DNA of 64,000 bases from Aricia agestis. Taxonomy: Eukaryota > Arthropoda > Insecta > Lepidoptera > Lycaenidae. Positions 44,232-54,440 of this stretch are shown here, in pieces. Position numbers and translations under genes: made by a program. Positions within the stretch are counted from its first letter, which is position 1. The number at the start of each line of letters is the position of its first letter. The stretch is taken from the NCBI RefSeq assembly GCF_905147365.1, contig NC_056428.1, positions 29,914,001 through 29,978,000 of the forward strand, in the 5' to 3' direction. The notes beneath the pieces were generated by a model, which was given only the letters and a program-made list of their open reading frames with translations, searched no databases and was not told the origin of the DNA.

Positions 44232-44478
44232 ATAGCAGAGGATCCCAAACTTATTTTGTCAACCGCCCACTTTAAGAATAAATTATATTTTAGCGCCTTA
44301 ACAATAAATTATATTTAAAATGCATCGTGATGAAATAAATCGCCCCCCAAGCCTCTACACAACGCCCCATTTTTTCTGGGTCCACGCCTTGTGGGCGCTA
44401 AAGGTCTGAAGAGGGGCTTCAGACCTTTAGCGCCCACAAGGAAGCGCTATCGCCCACTTTGGGAAAGGCTGGCATGTA
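44232..44478. mobile_element. hAT-like MITE with internal perfect hairpin
   Basis: Ends CAGAGGATCCCAAACTT and CACTTTGGGAAAGGCTGG resemble hAT termini (CAG...CCCAAAC). Inside, 44387-44411 and 44417-44441 form a perfect 25-bp hairpin with a 5-nt loop; its arm contains GTGGGCGCTAAAGGTC. Confidence 0.6.
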
Positions 44479-44617
44479 GTATGTACATAGATCATCATCT
44501 ATGCATCATATATGTATGTACATAGATGATTTATAGTTGTATGTAAAACTGCTTTGCTATACAGCAGATACAAAATAATATAGTATGTGCTACGTAATCA
44601 ATTGTATTTGAAGACCT

Positions 44618-44824
44618 GAGTGGATGAAGTGGGCAATTAACAATATGAAAGCTTTCGTTTTTTTTAATAAAAGGAGGCTTTAGAATCGGGAAAATGATTT
44701 AAAAACAAAAAATATAAATTCTGTGTATAGAAATATTAGCTAGATGTTAAATTCGGTAAGTTACAAGGTTTGTACAAATTATAAGGGAAAAATGATTAAT
44801 TGCTCTTATGTTGTAAAATGTTAG
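44618..44824. mobile_element. second copy of the 8959-9178 MITE
   Basis: GAGTGGATGAAGTGGGCAATT opens the copy, and AAGTTACAAGGTTTGTACAA and AAAATGTTAGT follow as in the first copy. The right end is lost where the MITE at 44828 begins. Confidence 0.62.
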
Positions 44825-44827
44825 TTA

Positions 44828-44973
44828 GGGCCTATTTCACCACTTCCTGATAAGTGACAAATAGGCTGTCCACCAATTAACTTGACATATCAAGTAAGTA
44901 AGTATGGAGAATCTGTCAAAAAAGTTATAAATAGCCTATTCGGCACTTTATCAGAAAGTTGTGAAACAGGCCC
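44828..44973. mobile_element. 146-bp Tourist-like MITE, TTA duplication
   Basis: GGGCCTATTTCACCACTTCC pairs with AAGTTGTGAAACAGGCCC; TTA is repeated outside (44825-44827 and 44974-44976). Inside, CTGATAAGTG and CACTTTATCAG are also inverted. Confidence 0.82.
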
Positions 44974-44976
44974 TTA

Positions 44977-45110
44977 TTAATATTATAAATGTGAAAGCGT
45001 GGATGTTTGTTACGCTTTCACGCAAAAACTACTTGACGAATCATCATAAAACTTTGTATACATATTGTGGGAGGTACTAGAAGTAACATAGTGTACATTT
45101 TTATATAAAA
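44977..45110 (+). mobile_element. Helitron-like 5' portion
   Basis: AATATTATAAATGTGAAAGC followed by GTTTGTTACGCTTTCACGCA and the ACTACTTGACGAATC body resembles the 5' part of Helitron-like repeats. No CTAG border is clear beyond it. Confidence 0.4.
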
Positions 45111-45169
45111 AAAGACGGGTTGCACTCCGGGAGTGCCGGCAGAAAACTTGATTATTAACGTTGTGCATT

Positions 45170-45445
45170 ATTTTTAACCCATTTTTTATGAAAATCGATT
45201 TATAAAAAAACGATCTTTTTTAGATCAATTTTTAAATTAATCGAAACCCTTACAATCGATTAAATTTTTAACCCATTTTTTATGAAAATCGATTTTTTTA
45301 ATTAATCGAAAGCCTGACAAATTTTTTAAACCCATTTTTTATGAAAATTGATTTATAAAAAATAGATTGTTTTAATTAATCGAAACCCTTACAATCGATT
45401 AAAAAATTTCGACAATCGAAAAAAAACAATCGATTGTTCGATTAA
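45170..45445. repeat. AT-rich tandem repeat with ATCGAT motifs
   Basis: AACCCATTTTTTATGAAAA occurs at 45176, 45270 and 45329, each followed by combinations of TCGATTTATAAAAAA, TTAATCGAAA and ACAATCGATTAA. Spacing is uneven (94 and 59 bp). It ends in a dense ATCGATT run up to 45445. Confidence 0.72.
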
Positions 45446-45544
45446 TCGATTTCGATGTTACAACACTACTCTTCAACCGTCTTACGGTTTTTCGATCAGC
45501 ACGAAAATCTGACGCGAGATTCACAGTTTTTACCAGGGATGTTG

Positions 45545-45655
45545 CGAATATCTGCATCCGCATCCGCAAATGCGGAGCATCCGCATATATTTGGACATCC
45601 ACATCTGCATCCGCATCCTCATTAGATCGATGCGGATTTTTATGCGGATGCGAAT
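45545..45655. repeat. GCATCC hexamer cluster
   Basis: CTGCATCCGCATCCGCA and inverted GATGCGGAT/TGCGGATGCG motifs alternate across about 100 bp. A smaller cluster with the same hexamer is at 46937-46965. Confidence 0.7.
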
Positions 45656-46610
45656 GTCATACGAGTTGCGACAAGAAAAAAAAGCAGCGGGGTCTGTGAA
45701 TGGCGCGTGCCGTTTGCGCGTGACTAATGACCAATGGGAGCGAAAAAGCCGGCCAAGTGCGTATCGGCCACGCACAATAGAGGGTACCGTAGTACCGCCA
45801 GTTTTTGTTAAGTTTTGTATCGTCAATGAATGTACAATTATAACATGTTTTACACTACTAACAACATCATCTCAGTTACATTCAAAGGAATTTGAACGAA
45901 AAATTCCTGTGTACTTCTCAATAACTTATAAAGTCTTCTTAGCCGTATATTTTCTTTTAAAATTTAGCATAATATTTCACATATATAATATAATTTAATA
46001 TTATATATGTGAAATATATAACATAATTTTCTTTTAAAATTTAGCAATATTATATAATATGTGAAATATATAACATAATTTTCTTTTAAAATTTAGCATA
46101 ATTATTTCCTACTGCCGTGAATTTTTCCACATATTTTTCAGAATCAACCGTTTAGCTAATAGCTGGTAGAAGGGGGAGACACTGGGCACTAACGATTTCT
46201 TCCACTTTAAAACTTTTCATATTTCTTCGAATAATAATACTCGTAATATTTTTTAAAACCCTATCCAACGACACCAAACACGGTGGAGTGGACGCAATAT
46301 AAAAAGACTTATCCCCGCTTGGTGTATAAAGGGAGATCCCATAAACTCTAAAAACGATCACAGGATCCGACGCGTTTATTGTGGTGCATTAATTATTGTC
46401 TTGTGTAAATTAATCACTACGTGTTTGTTTGTGCTTCTTATTTAATAAAAAGCGGCATTATTACTATTAAATAATTTAAGTATAATGCTTTTAGCTCCTA
46501 TTTATAAATTCGTGTACTTACTAACAAAAAAGTGGTAGAGGTCAATACAGGGGAATTAATGTAATTTTCATTTACAAATTAATATCTCTTTAATACAAAA
46601 GTATAATTAT

Positions 46611-46861
46611 AGTACTGGTTCCCTAGAACAATTTTTTTTATTACTAATAAGGTAATTTTTTGTAAGCAGTTTCATTTTGATAAAAGGAACAACAATTTCC
46701 TCTGCGAAAGTGGTAGCTAACAAAGATAAATATGATGTAATATTTCGATTATGATGGTCTTAAAATATGGATTGTTCTATTCAAAATGGGTTTCAAAATG
46801 AAGCTACTCACAAAAATTAGCTTGATATTAATTAAAAAAATTGTTCTAAGGAACCTGTACT
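46611..46861. mobile_element. 251-bp foldback MITE
   Basis: AGTACTGGTTCCCTAGAAC pairs with GTTCTAAGGAACCTGTACT; the arms continue through AATTTTTTTTATTACTA and CAGTTTCATTTTGATA. A half copy of the same family lies at 60042-60205. Confidence 0.75.
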
Positions 46862-47118
46862 ATTATTTTGTAACACATTAATTAAAAATTAAAATAATAC
46901 TTTTTCATTTTATAAACTATATTTATGTAGGATCCGAAACATCTGCATCCGCATCCGCATCCGCGGATGTGAATAAATCGGCATCCCACAAAAGTGCTCA
47001 ACGCCGCTAAAGAAGTTTTCACTTCAAAAATGTCAACAAATATGAACATTTTGCTACTTGAGTGCCATCTAATATCATAATTTAACCAGCATATTTACTA
47101 CGGCTATATTTCATAATT

Positions 47119-48059
47119 AAGGACCCTGAGCCATGTAAGGCCATGTTCCTTTGAAGGCCAACTATCAAAAAGTCGCAGTTATCGTCATGTATAGATATTT
47201 TCCTTCTACTACACACTTAGATCCATCAAACTTATGGCCACAAACGCGGCGGCGAGTCGATCGCGCCGCAATTGTGGCAGTGAGATCTCACTGTTTGTAG
47301 ACTTTGGTTGTCGAGGCTACAATTGTAATTTTCGCACCCTGAAAAACTTTAGTTTTTAGTTACATAACCTATATCTATCTCAAATTTTATTGCAGGGGAT
47401 TAACGTATAGTTATATTATCGTATAACTTTTGCCTCGATTTACGTTAAAATATTGGTAATGTTCCTAGGCAGACCGGTGGTTCCTTATAAGGCCCAACCA
47501 AAGATTTGATAGTTGGCCTTGCTAGGGAACATAAACTTTACAAGGAACATCTAAACATCATTAATAAGAAAGCCATTTTAGATTGAAAAAAAATTGATTG
47601 TATTATAAAACGCATAATATGCAATTAGTTATAAGGTGTCAATGTGATACTCATTGTTACTACTTTTAGAAAATTTCCATTTATATATTCTTAGTTATAA
47701 GGTGATGTTCAAGCAATGTTCGTTATAGTTTTTTATATAATATAAATATATTGAAAGAAATTATAATGTCGTTAAAGTAAAAGGAAATAAATAAATAATT
47801 GTAACTCTATTTTCAAGTTAAGCGACTGATGTATAACATTGGCCTTGTTTGGAGCTGTGTTCCTGGAAGGCCATTTGGAAGAGCTTAGCAAAACTTAAGT
47901 TTATTGAATTGCTATTGAAGCTGGTTAAAAAGAGATTTATAATATGATACCTTATGAAACAGAGCATTACTTGATAATTTGTTTTCTTAATTTATTTAGT
48001 TAATAAACGAATAACAAGCATTTTTCCGTTAGATTGGCCTTACATGGCTCAGAGTCCTT
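47119..48059. mobile_element. 941-bp TIR element with repeated GGCCAACTA
   Basis: AAGGACCCTGAGCCATGTAA pairs with TTACATGGCTCAGAGTCCTT, with TA on both sides. Inside, AAGGCCAACTATCAAA (47153) has an inverted partner TTTGATAGTTGGCC (47503) and shorter GGCC/TTCC copies near 47875. No ORF. Confidence 0.72.
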
Positions 48060-48097
48060 ATGTACAAAAAGTTATGTATTTTCCTGAAATTATGTCG

Positions 48098-48139
48098 TTC
48101 TCAGAATTCCACGCGGGCGAAGCCGCGGGCAAAAGCTAG
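48098..48139 (+). mobile_element. Helitron-like 3' end
   Basis: ACGCGGGCGAAGCCGCGGGC forms a GC-rich hairpin followed by AAAAGCTAG|T (CTAG at 48136-48139). The start of this element was not located. Confidence 0.5.
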
Positions 48140-48517
48140 TATAATTATAACATTGAAAATGAAATTCTTAATACGAGGAAATAAAACATTCTTTTTAATT
48201 CTTCAATGCAAAATTCTTTGACTTGCGTCAAAGTCTGTGTATTCACTAAATACCGAGTATTTTCAGACGCATTCACTCATTTGTAAACAGACGTCAAAGG
48301 ACTCTCAGATAACTTATTTCATTTTTCAAATAAAAATAACTCTCGTATCTTTCAAAGTATAGAGTTTTCATATAAAAGCTCTCCTGCTTTATGAAAACTC
48401 TTTGAGGCCACCCTCGACCGTTTAATTCAGGTACTGTAATAAACTTAGGTCCTTTATCATTAGTTAAATAAATAACAACATACTAATTAGTACTAATATA
48501 ACTATAATATAACCTCC

Positions 48518-48543
48518 TTTTTTCGTAGTCGGTTAAAAAAACA
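48518..48543. repeat. ACCGACTACGAAA-end fragment
   Basis: Reversed, this reads TTTTTTTAACCGACTACGAA then AAAGGAGG, the same end as the repeat at 7686. Confidence 0.5.
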
Positions 48544-49597
48544 GGGCCTTAGCATCCGTTGTGGATAATTTATTATACACTATTTTCAAAGCGAAATAAC
48601 GACTCTTGATATAGGTACTGTAGTGCCTGGGACAAGTTTTACAATGTCCTGTTAGCTAAGTAAATACGGCACTCTCGCAACGGATATATATAAGGAAACA
48701 TAGATTAATTGATAAATCGATTTACAAGCTTACGGATTAACCACAAGCACCGAAGCCTTGCCGGAGTTTTACCCGTTGACCTTGAGAGAGTGCTCGTGAT
48801 AAATAAAATAAAAATAGGTAGATTTATGAACCTTTAAAAGACTCTGCGCAAAGCCTAACCTCCGAAAGGGCGACATCTTTTTAGTTTTTTTCCGTAATAT
48901 TTATGAACGGAATGCCTCCCCTCTCACCCCGCAACTCTCTCCGCTCCATTTTCCAGTTTAAGTATGAAACTCTTCCAGGGTACCTCGCCCGTACCTCGCT
49001 ACATGGTGTGGGGTGTCGTTTATTAGGTTTTTTTTTAAATATTATAAGTGTTCATAGATCATTTTCCGATTCAGGGATCCGTTTGTGAAATATTAAGTTT
49101 TAAAGTGGAAAAAATCGTTAGAGTCCACTGTCCACCCCTTCTACCAGCTAAACAGTTGTTTCTGGAAATGTGAATAAATTCACGGGAGTAGGAAATATGC
49201 TGAATTTAGAAGGAAAACTATCACGGCTAAGAAGATTTCAAAAGTTATTGAGTAATAGTCGTACAACTAAAAAAAATGTATTTGGTGAAGTACAAATTAG
49301 GAACTTTTCGTTCAAATTCATTTTAACGAAAGTCGGAACATGAGATGATGTTATGTCAGTCGTGTAAAACACGTTATAAAATATGTATATTTATTGAACA
49401 TATTATGAAAATTATCAAAAACTAGCGGTACTACGAAACCCTAGTTTGCGCGTGGCCCGACACGCACTTGGTCCGTTTTTTTCTTATTATGGAGCTACGG
49501 CTATAATTATAACCATGTCCAGTGTGTGTGTGAATGGCGGGAATACAATATTCTTCTAATAATTAGCATCGTTCTACCTATTTAGGTTTTAGTTTAT

Positions 49598-50990
49598 TCT
49601 ACACTACTATTATAAAGAGGAAAGATTTGATTGTTTGTTTGTCTTGAATAGGCTCCGAAACTACTGGACCGATTTGAAAGATTATTTTACCATTGGAATC
49701 CTACATTAATTTTGCTGAACACAGGCTAAATTTTATTTTGGAAAAAATAGGGTTCCGTAAGATATTTGGGATTTTCAGACGCAAGGTGTAAATAATCAAC
49801 CAGAAATGTTACTTTTTTCGCGTACGCTGCCTAAACTATAAAAGATAGAACCATAAAATGTTCTAAGTAATTGTAGATCTTTTAAATATCTACAAAAAAG
49901 TCCGCGACACACTATACCTATCTATGTTGAGTAAGGCACAATAACCATTTTTTAATCAAAAAATCTTGAAATGTTTTTGGACTACATTTAAATGCCTTTA
50001 TTTTACTCATGGCATTAATTATTATCAAAATAAATTATTTCATTACTAAGTACAGTTAATGTAGATAATATTTGGTCTTTGAATGATTAAAATTAGACGT
50101 TTGGTTTTAATGTTATGGTGAAATTAAAATATTACGATTTCTGCTGCACGTTGCGAATTGGGCGTCGTCGGTGGGCTCGCCCCAGAGAGTCCACGTAGAT
50201 ATTAATTATTATTACCTCGATCATGGGAATCGCAGACACAATAGATTTATAATATAATAGTTATGCGACAGCCGGGTGCCGCTTCATTGATGGGATAATA
50301 TTATAGTGCTTCATTAATTCATTACGTTTTGAATGACTATTATTTTTGATTGCTATTATAATTAATTTCTATAACTATAAATCTCCAATAGCGGCAGCCG
50401 GCTGCCAGCATAACAATTATTGAAGATCTATTGTGTCTGCGATACCCACGATGCCGATGGAAGTATAATTAGGTCAGACTTTCAAATTAGTAGGTATCGA
50501 TCTACGAAAATAATGTTTTACTCATGGTCAACTATACGTTGGCCTATCCCGAGTTGGAGCTGCTGATAATCAATTTATTTTGCTGCCACAAAATAAAACA
50601 ACATCAAATATCGTTTACAGGGAAGCTTTAACCCAATTTTAATAAAATATTTTACGCATGTATGATGTAGGTAAGCATAAAATAATAAAGCATAAAGCTA
50701 CAAAAAAAACATAAAATACTTTAAACAAAAAAATACATTTAGAAATTGCAAAATAGTATAAATAATAGTATTTTCTGTAGGTAAGGATAAAATAATCAAA
50801 CATAAAACTTAAAATATTAAAAAAAATACAATAAAAATGTGTATAATAATTATAATATAGTGGTTACATGCTAAATAGTGTAAACCATTTTTATGTTCTG
50901 CTTAACATAAGATTGACTAAGAAATAAAGATTGAAAAAATTTTATTTCAAAATCAATGTCCACCCGTGCGAAGCCGGGGCGGGCCGCTAG
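49598..50990 (+). mobile_element. 1.4-kb Helitron-like element
   Basis: Starts TCTACACTACTATTATAAAG then AGGAAAGATTTGATTG, with the GAAACTACTGGACCGATTTG body seen in the Helitron-like repeat at 37496, and ends CGAAGCCGGGGCGGGCCGCTAG region with CTAG at 50987-50990 before a T. Its interior holds the foldback MITE at 50224-50447. No Rep/helicase. Confidence 0.55.
50224..50447. mobile_element. 224-bp foldback MITE
   Basis: TGGGAATCGCAGACACAATA pairs with TATTGTGTCTGCGATACCCA, and GACAGCCGGGTGCCGCTT with AGCGGCAGCCGGCTGCC. Confidence 0.8.
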
Positions 50991-51059
50991 TTATATATAT
51001 ATAAGTCTAAATGAAAGTTAATGCAGTCAAAGAGTCAAGTCGGTCGATTCAGTAAATTG

Positions 51060-51399
51060 GTAGAAGCCACAGACATAGATCATGATAGATACCGCATGTG
51101 TATGTACTTCGCGTGCCATATCGCGCTCCCAAGCGACGAGCAAGGCTCGTCTTTCGAAAGTCTGTTTTTTAGTCTGCTATCGGAATCGGACGTCAATCGG
51201 AATTTTAAAAATGCCTAAATGCCTAAAAGTGCCATATTGAGCTGTAGAAATTCAAATAGAAACGTTGGCCTAGATAATGGGCACTTTTCTTATCATCGGT
51301 ACGACATCGACACAGTAGCTATGAAAAAGTGGCACGCTCGTTTTCATACAAATGGAGCGACATGCGGTATCTATCTTGATGTATGTCTGTGGTAGAAGC
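51060..51399. mobile_element. MITE with 8-bp duplication (hAT-like)
   Basis: The element 51068-51391 has inverted ends CACAGACATAGATC and GATGTATGTCTGTG, extending through AGATAGATACCGCATGT-type arms, and an 8-bp direct repeat GTAGAAGC outside (51060-51067 and 51392-51399), the size used by hAT elements. The sequence just outside (TTCAGTAAAT and ATTTACTGAA) is itself inverted, so it landed in the loop of an older foldback. Confidence 0.78.
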
Positions 51400-51702
51400 G
51401 ATTTACTGAAACTTTCGATGGAGTTTTGGAGGGAACACAAAATATGACGTTTCTGGAAGTTGTATAACTTGCTCACACTTGTGCATGATGACGAATATGT
51501 AATGGCAATGTTAATATTCTACCAATATTAAAAACCAAATTAAACAACATTTTCGGAAAACAATACAATAACACACCGTCACTCATTCACATGCCAGCGA
51601 ATCCCTTGATGTTGTTGCTTACAATACTACATTTTTGGGGGGCGTCAATGTTTTGTGTAAGTAACACAATCGGTTAAAGTTTGATATTATAATTATATCC
51701 CA

Positions 51703-52108
51703 TCAAGCTACTCCCTCGAGTCTCTGGCCATCTATTCCGATATAGCTATAAAAAGTTTTAACGTGTTCCGTCGTATATCTAAAAGGCCATAAAGTGAACT
51801 GCTTCATTATCGATACTTTATCGTCGGATAGCTCCATCGGATACCGTATAAGATCGCGATGCAAATTGACTCGAGCTAGTTCCCCTTTCCGGACTATTTC
51901 CGATGCAACGCGCTGTGAAATTTCCCGTTCCGACGCAAGAAACCGCCTCCATGCATCGGAAACTCGGCTTAAGTATATTTTTTTTATTCGAACCAAATAT
52001 TTATTCGTTCTAGATATTGTCAGAAGTAATTTTAATGGTATATTTCTTTCGACAGATAAACTGATGGTAAGCGATGGCTTTGGCCTATGCAAACGTCTGC
52101 AGTTGTAA
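51703..52108. other. overlapping open frames of unknown nature
   Basis: A 129-residue minus frame (51703-52092) and a 104-residue plus frame (51794-52108) overlap. The minus frame has a balanced composition (for example SDAWRRFLASEREISQRV) and the local base content is less AT-biased than around it. I recognise no domain, and no good splice acceptor precedes it. It may be a decayed exon or transposon gene. Confidence 0.3.
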
Positions 52109-52112
52109 AATT

Positions 52113-52276
52113 TATATTTTTTGACAAAATTTGTTTATCGCACGGGAACCGTACATTTTCCGGGATAGCAAGTATCCTATGTCCTTTCTCGGGACTTAAA
52201 TTATCTTCATACCAAATTTCAGTAACGGACAGACAGACGAACAGACACACTTTCGCATTTATAATATTGGTATGGA
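52113..52276 (-). mobile_element. Helitron-like element, 3' truncated
   Basis: ACGGGAACCGTACATTTTCC, GTATCCTATGTCCTTTCTCG, the ACAGACAGACGAACAGACAC microsatellite and TTGGTATGGA|T match the 31996-32225 family. The CTAG border is missing. Confidence 0.6.
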
Positions 52277-52537
52277 TTGTTTAAAGGTTGGTTACTACTA
52301 CTTATAATTTCGGAATGGATGTGGTTAAATAGTTTCCCGATGAGCTGACGGCGGGAATGTGTGGAGGCGCCGGGTCGGCTCGTGTGTTGGCCGGAGTCCG
52401 CCATTGTTCAGATAATCGGCTAATTGTGCGATCACCGTACTAATCACGCTCTGGTCTGGAACGTTCGATGAATGTATTACATTTATACTGCACTAGCGTT
52501 GCTCCAGTACTTACATTATCCAACAATAGTGTACTAA

Positions 52538-52586
52538 AGTACTACAGCTGTAAGTAAGTAGTACACTTACTTACAGCTGTAGTACT
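52538..52586. repeat. perfect 21-bp hairpin
   Basis: AGTACTACAGCTGTAAGTAAG (52538-52558) is mirrored exactly at 52566-52586 around a 7-nt loop. Confidence 0.85.
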
Positions 52587-52793
52587 TACACTATTCCATG
52601 GGAACTGTGTACTTTTCAAGATAGTGTATATCCTCACACAAAGCAAATCTTTGATGAAAATCTTTATGGTTTTTTGGCATCACATGCACACATGAGATTT
52701 GTCGTATCTTGTTGCGTTGTTTTAAACTACAGTTTTAAATCGGTCATTAAAAAAACATCTCATTGTATCAATGCGTTTTGCTGTAATGTGAGC

Positions 52794-52874
52794 ATTGATC
52801 TTAATATCAATGTCTATGGACGCTTCACACCACGTCAGTCTGGCCCCGTGCTAGTACCTGAAGGACTTGTACTG
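52794..52874 (-). mobile_element. SINE body fragment, reversed
   Basis: Reverse-complemented, it contains ACAAGTCCTTCAGGTACTAG, GGGGCCAGACTGACGTG and GTGTGAAGCGTCCATAG, matching the body of the SINE at 24811-25083. The tRNA-like head is missing. Confidence 0.72.
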
Positions 52875-53024
52875 TAAAACCACAACATTCCATCTAGCAC
52901 AGCCTGGTAAAAACAACGTAGATTACCTGTACCGTGTACGTCATATTTTAGACTCTTCGTGTATTTTGTAAAGAGTAGCACCAGGGCGCCGCGGCGCACA
53001 GTTTGGGAGCCCCTGAGCTACAGT
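52871..53024. mobile_element. 107-bp duplicate plus hAT-like terminus
   Basis: 52871-52977 duplicates 10263-10369. It is followed by CCAGGGCGCCGCGGCGCACA and GTTTGGGAGCCCCTG, which reads as an hAT end on the reverse strand (CAGGGGCTCCCAAAC). Whether the duplicate belongs to that hAT element is uncertain, since the copy at 10263 lacks the terminus. Confidence 0.55.
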
Positions 53025-53161
53025 ATTCATAATTGGTGTATCTAATTAATCGCTCGCATTTATTACACGAGACATTATATTTCAATGCGGCAATCGATTA
53101 CTCGGATAATGTCAATACGCCATTCTAGCCAAATCTGCCTCATTATGATTGTTGGCAACAA

Positions 53162-53864
53162 ACAATACTAATAATATGTACTATTAATGCGAAAGTGTAC
53201 CTGTCTGTTACCTCTTCCCGCCTATTTGATGCTCAGTATGGAGATACTTTGAATCTTTGGTAAATCTATACATTTATACATCTTCTATACATCTATACAT
53301 CTATACGTCTATACATCTATACGTCTATACATCTATACATCTATACATTCATACATACATACATATAAATAAAATTGGAGTGTCTGTTTGTAATATTGAA
53401 AGAACCGTTATTTACTACATGCATATGAATTTTTTATACGCTACATATACCAAAACAACATTTTTTACAATTTTTGTCTGTATGTCTGTCTGTTGACCGT
53501 CTGTTTGTTCCGGCTAGTCTCCGAAATGGCTGGAGCGATTTTGACGAGACTTTTTTGGCAGGTAGCATGATGTAGTAAGGAATAACTTAGGCTACTGTTT
53601 TAACTGACTTCCGAAAATGAAAATGATATATTTTACTTTTTTTGTATTTGTTCTCGGACAACTACGCCATTTGTGGACCGATTTTCAAAATTCTTTTGTT
53701 GTTGTATGAGATGTAGCCCGATTTCGGTAACATGATCACAAAAGTGGTGATCTGATGATGCAATCCATGAGAAATCGACGGGACTCCTTGAAATTCATAT
53801 AGAATTACTATTAATATACCCTTTAACTAAAGTTTACGCGGACGAAGTCGCGGGCAACAACTAG
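53162..53864 (+). mobile_element. Helitron-like pieces with CTATACAT microsatellite
   Basis: 53175-53260 is a 5'-type piece (AATGCGAAAGTGTACCTGTC). A (CTATACAT)n/(CTATACGT)n run covers about 53265-53365. From about 53375 a second element runs to ACGCGGACGAAGTCGCGGGC and CTAG|T (53861-53864), with GTCTGTATGTCTGTCTGT inside. Confidence 0.5.
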
Positions 53865-53884
53865 TACATAATATAATATTATTA

Positions 53885-54186
53885 TCCTACAAAAATGTAC
53901 GGTTCCCGTGCGATTAACAGATTTCGGTGCCACAGAGTTGTAGGCGTTATCTAGAGGTAGTATCAAATATTGAGTTAAAAGTGTAGCGTAATTTACTACT
54001 AGTTGTCTCACGTTGCGCCGGTAAACGTATAACGTACATTTTGCCGGGATACAAACTATCAATACACTCTTTTCCAGGACTCATAAGTCGTAGCATCTCA
54101 ATTCTCAATACATAGTTCCTTTAATCGGTTCAGTGGTTTAAGCGTGAGAAGGTTACAACATATTATGCATTCATAATATTGTATGG
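53885..54186. mobile_element. two Helitron-like fragments, opposite strands
   Basis: 53885-53954 reads plus and ends GGCGTTATCTAG. 53999-54186 reads minus, with CTAG at 53999-54002, the ACGTTGCGCCGGTAAACG and CGTACATTTTGCCGGGATA body, and TATTGTATGGA|T at 54186. Confidence 0.55.
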
Positions 54187-54440
54187 ATTATTTATATCAT
54201 AGCTTACAATGATGAATGAGCATTGATTTAAATAAAATGCACGTAAAAAATTTCATGCGAGCAAGTAATTCATTGCGTGAACGCTAGTACTCTACTCTGT
54301 ATGATAAATGTTACTGTTTTGTAGGTAAAGCATAAACTTGGAAATTGCTGTCACGAAAAAGTTATAGTGCCCGCATGAAAATGTATGTTTCGAAGTAATG
54401 CAGTTCAAATACATCGCAGTTTCGACGTAATCAATATCTA

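Larger units (their letters stand above)
45743..49483. mobile_element. 3.7-kb long-TIR element, GGCCAAGTGCG ends
   Basis: The left end AAAGCCGGCCAAGTGCGTAT and the right end GACACGCACTTGGTCCG are inverted, followed by ACCGTAGTACCGCCAG / CTAGCGGTACTACG, ACTACTAACAACATCATCTC and TTCTACCAGCTAAAC landmarks in mirrored order. Arms are about 500-550 bp (45743-46295 and 48985-49483) with many indels. The middle contains two foldback MITEs, a Helitron-like 3' end and a GCATCC block. No transposase frame is left. The ends match the GGCCAAGTGCGAG side of the GGGTTCCGT family. Confidence 0.75.
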
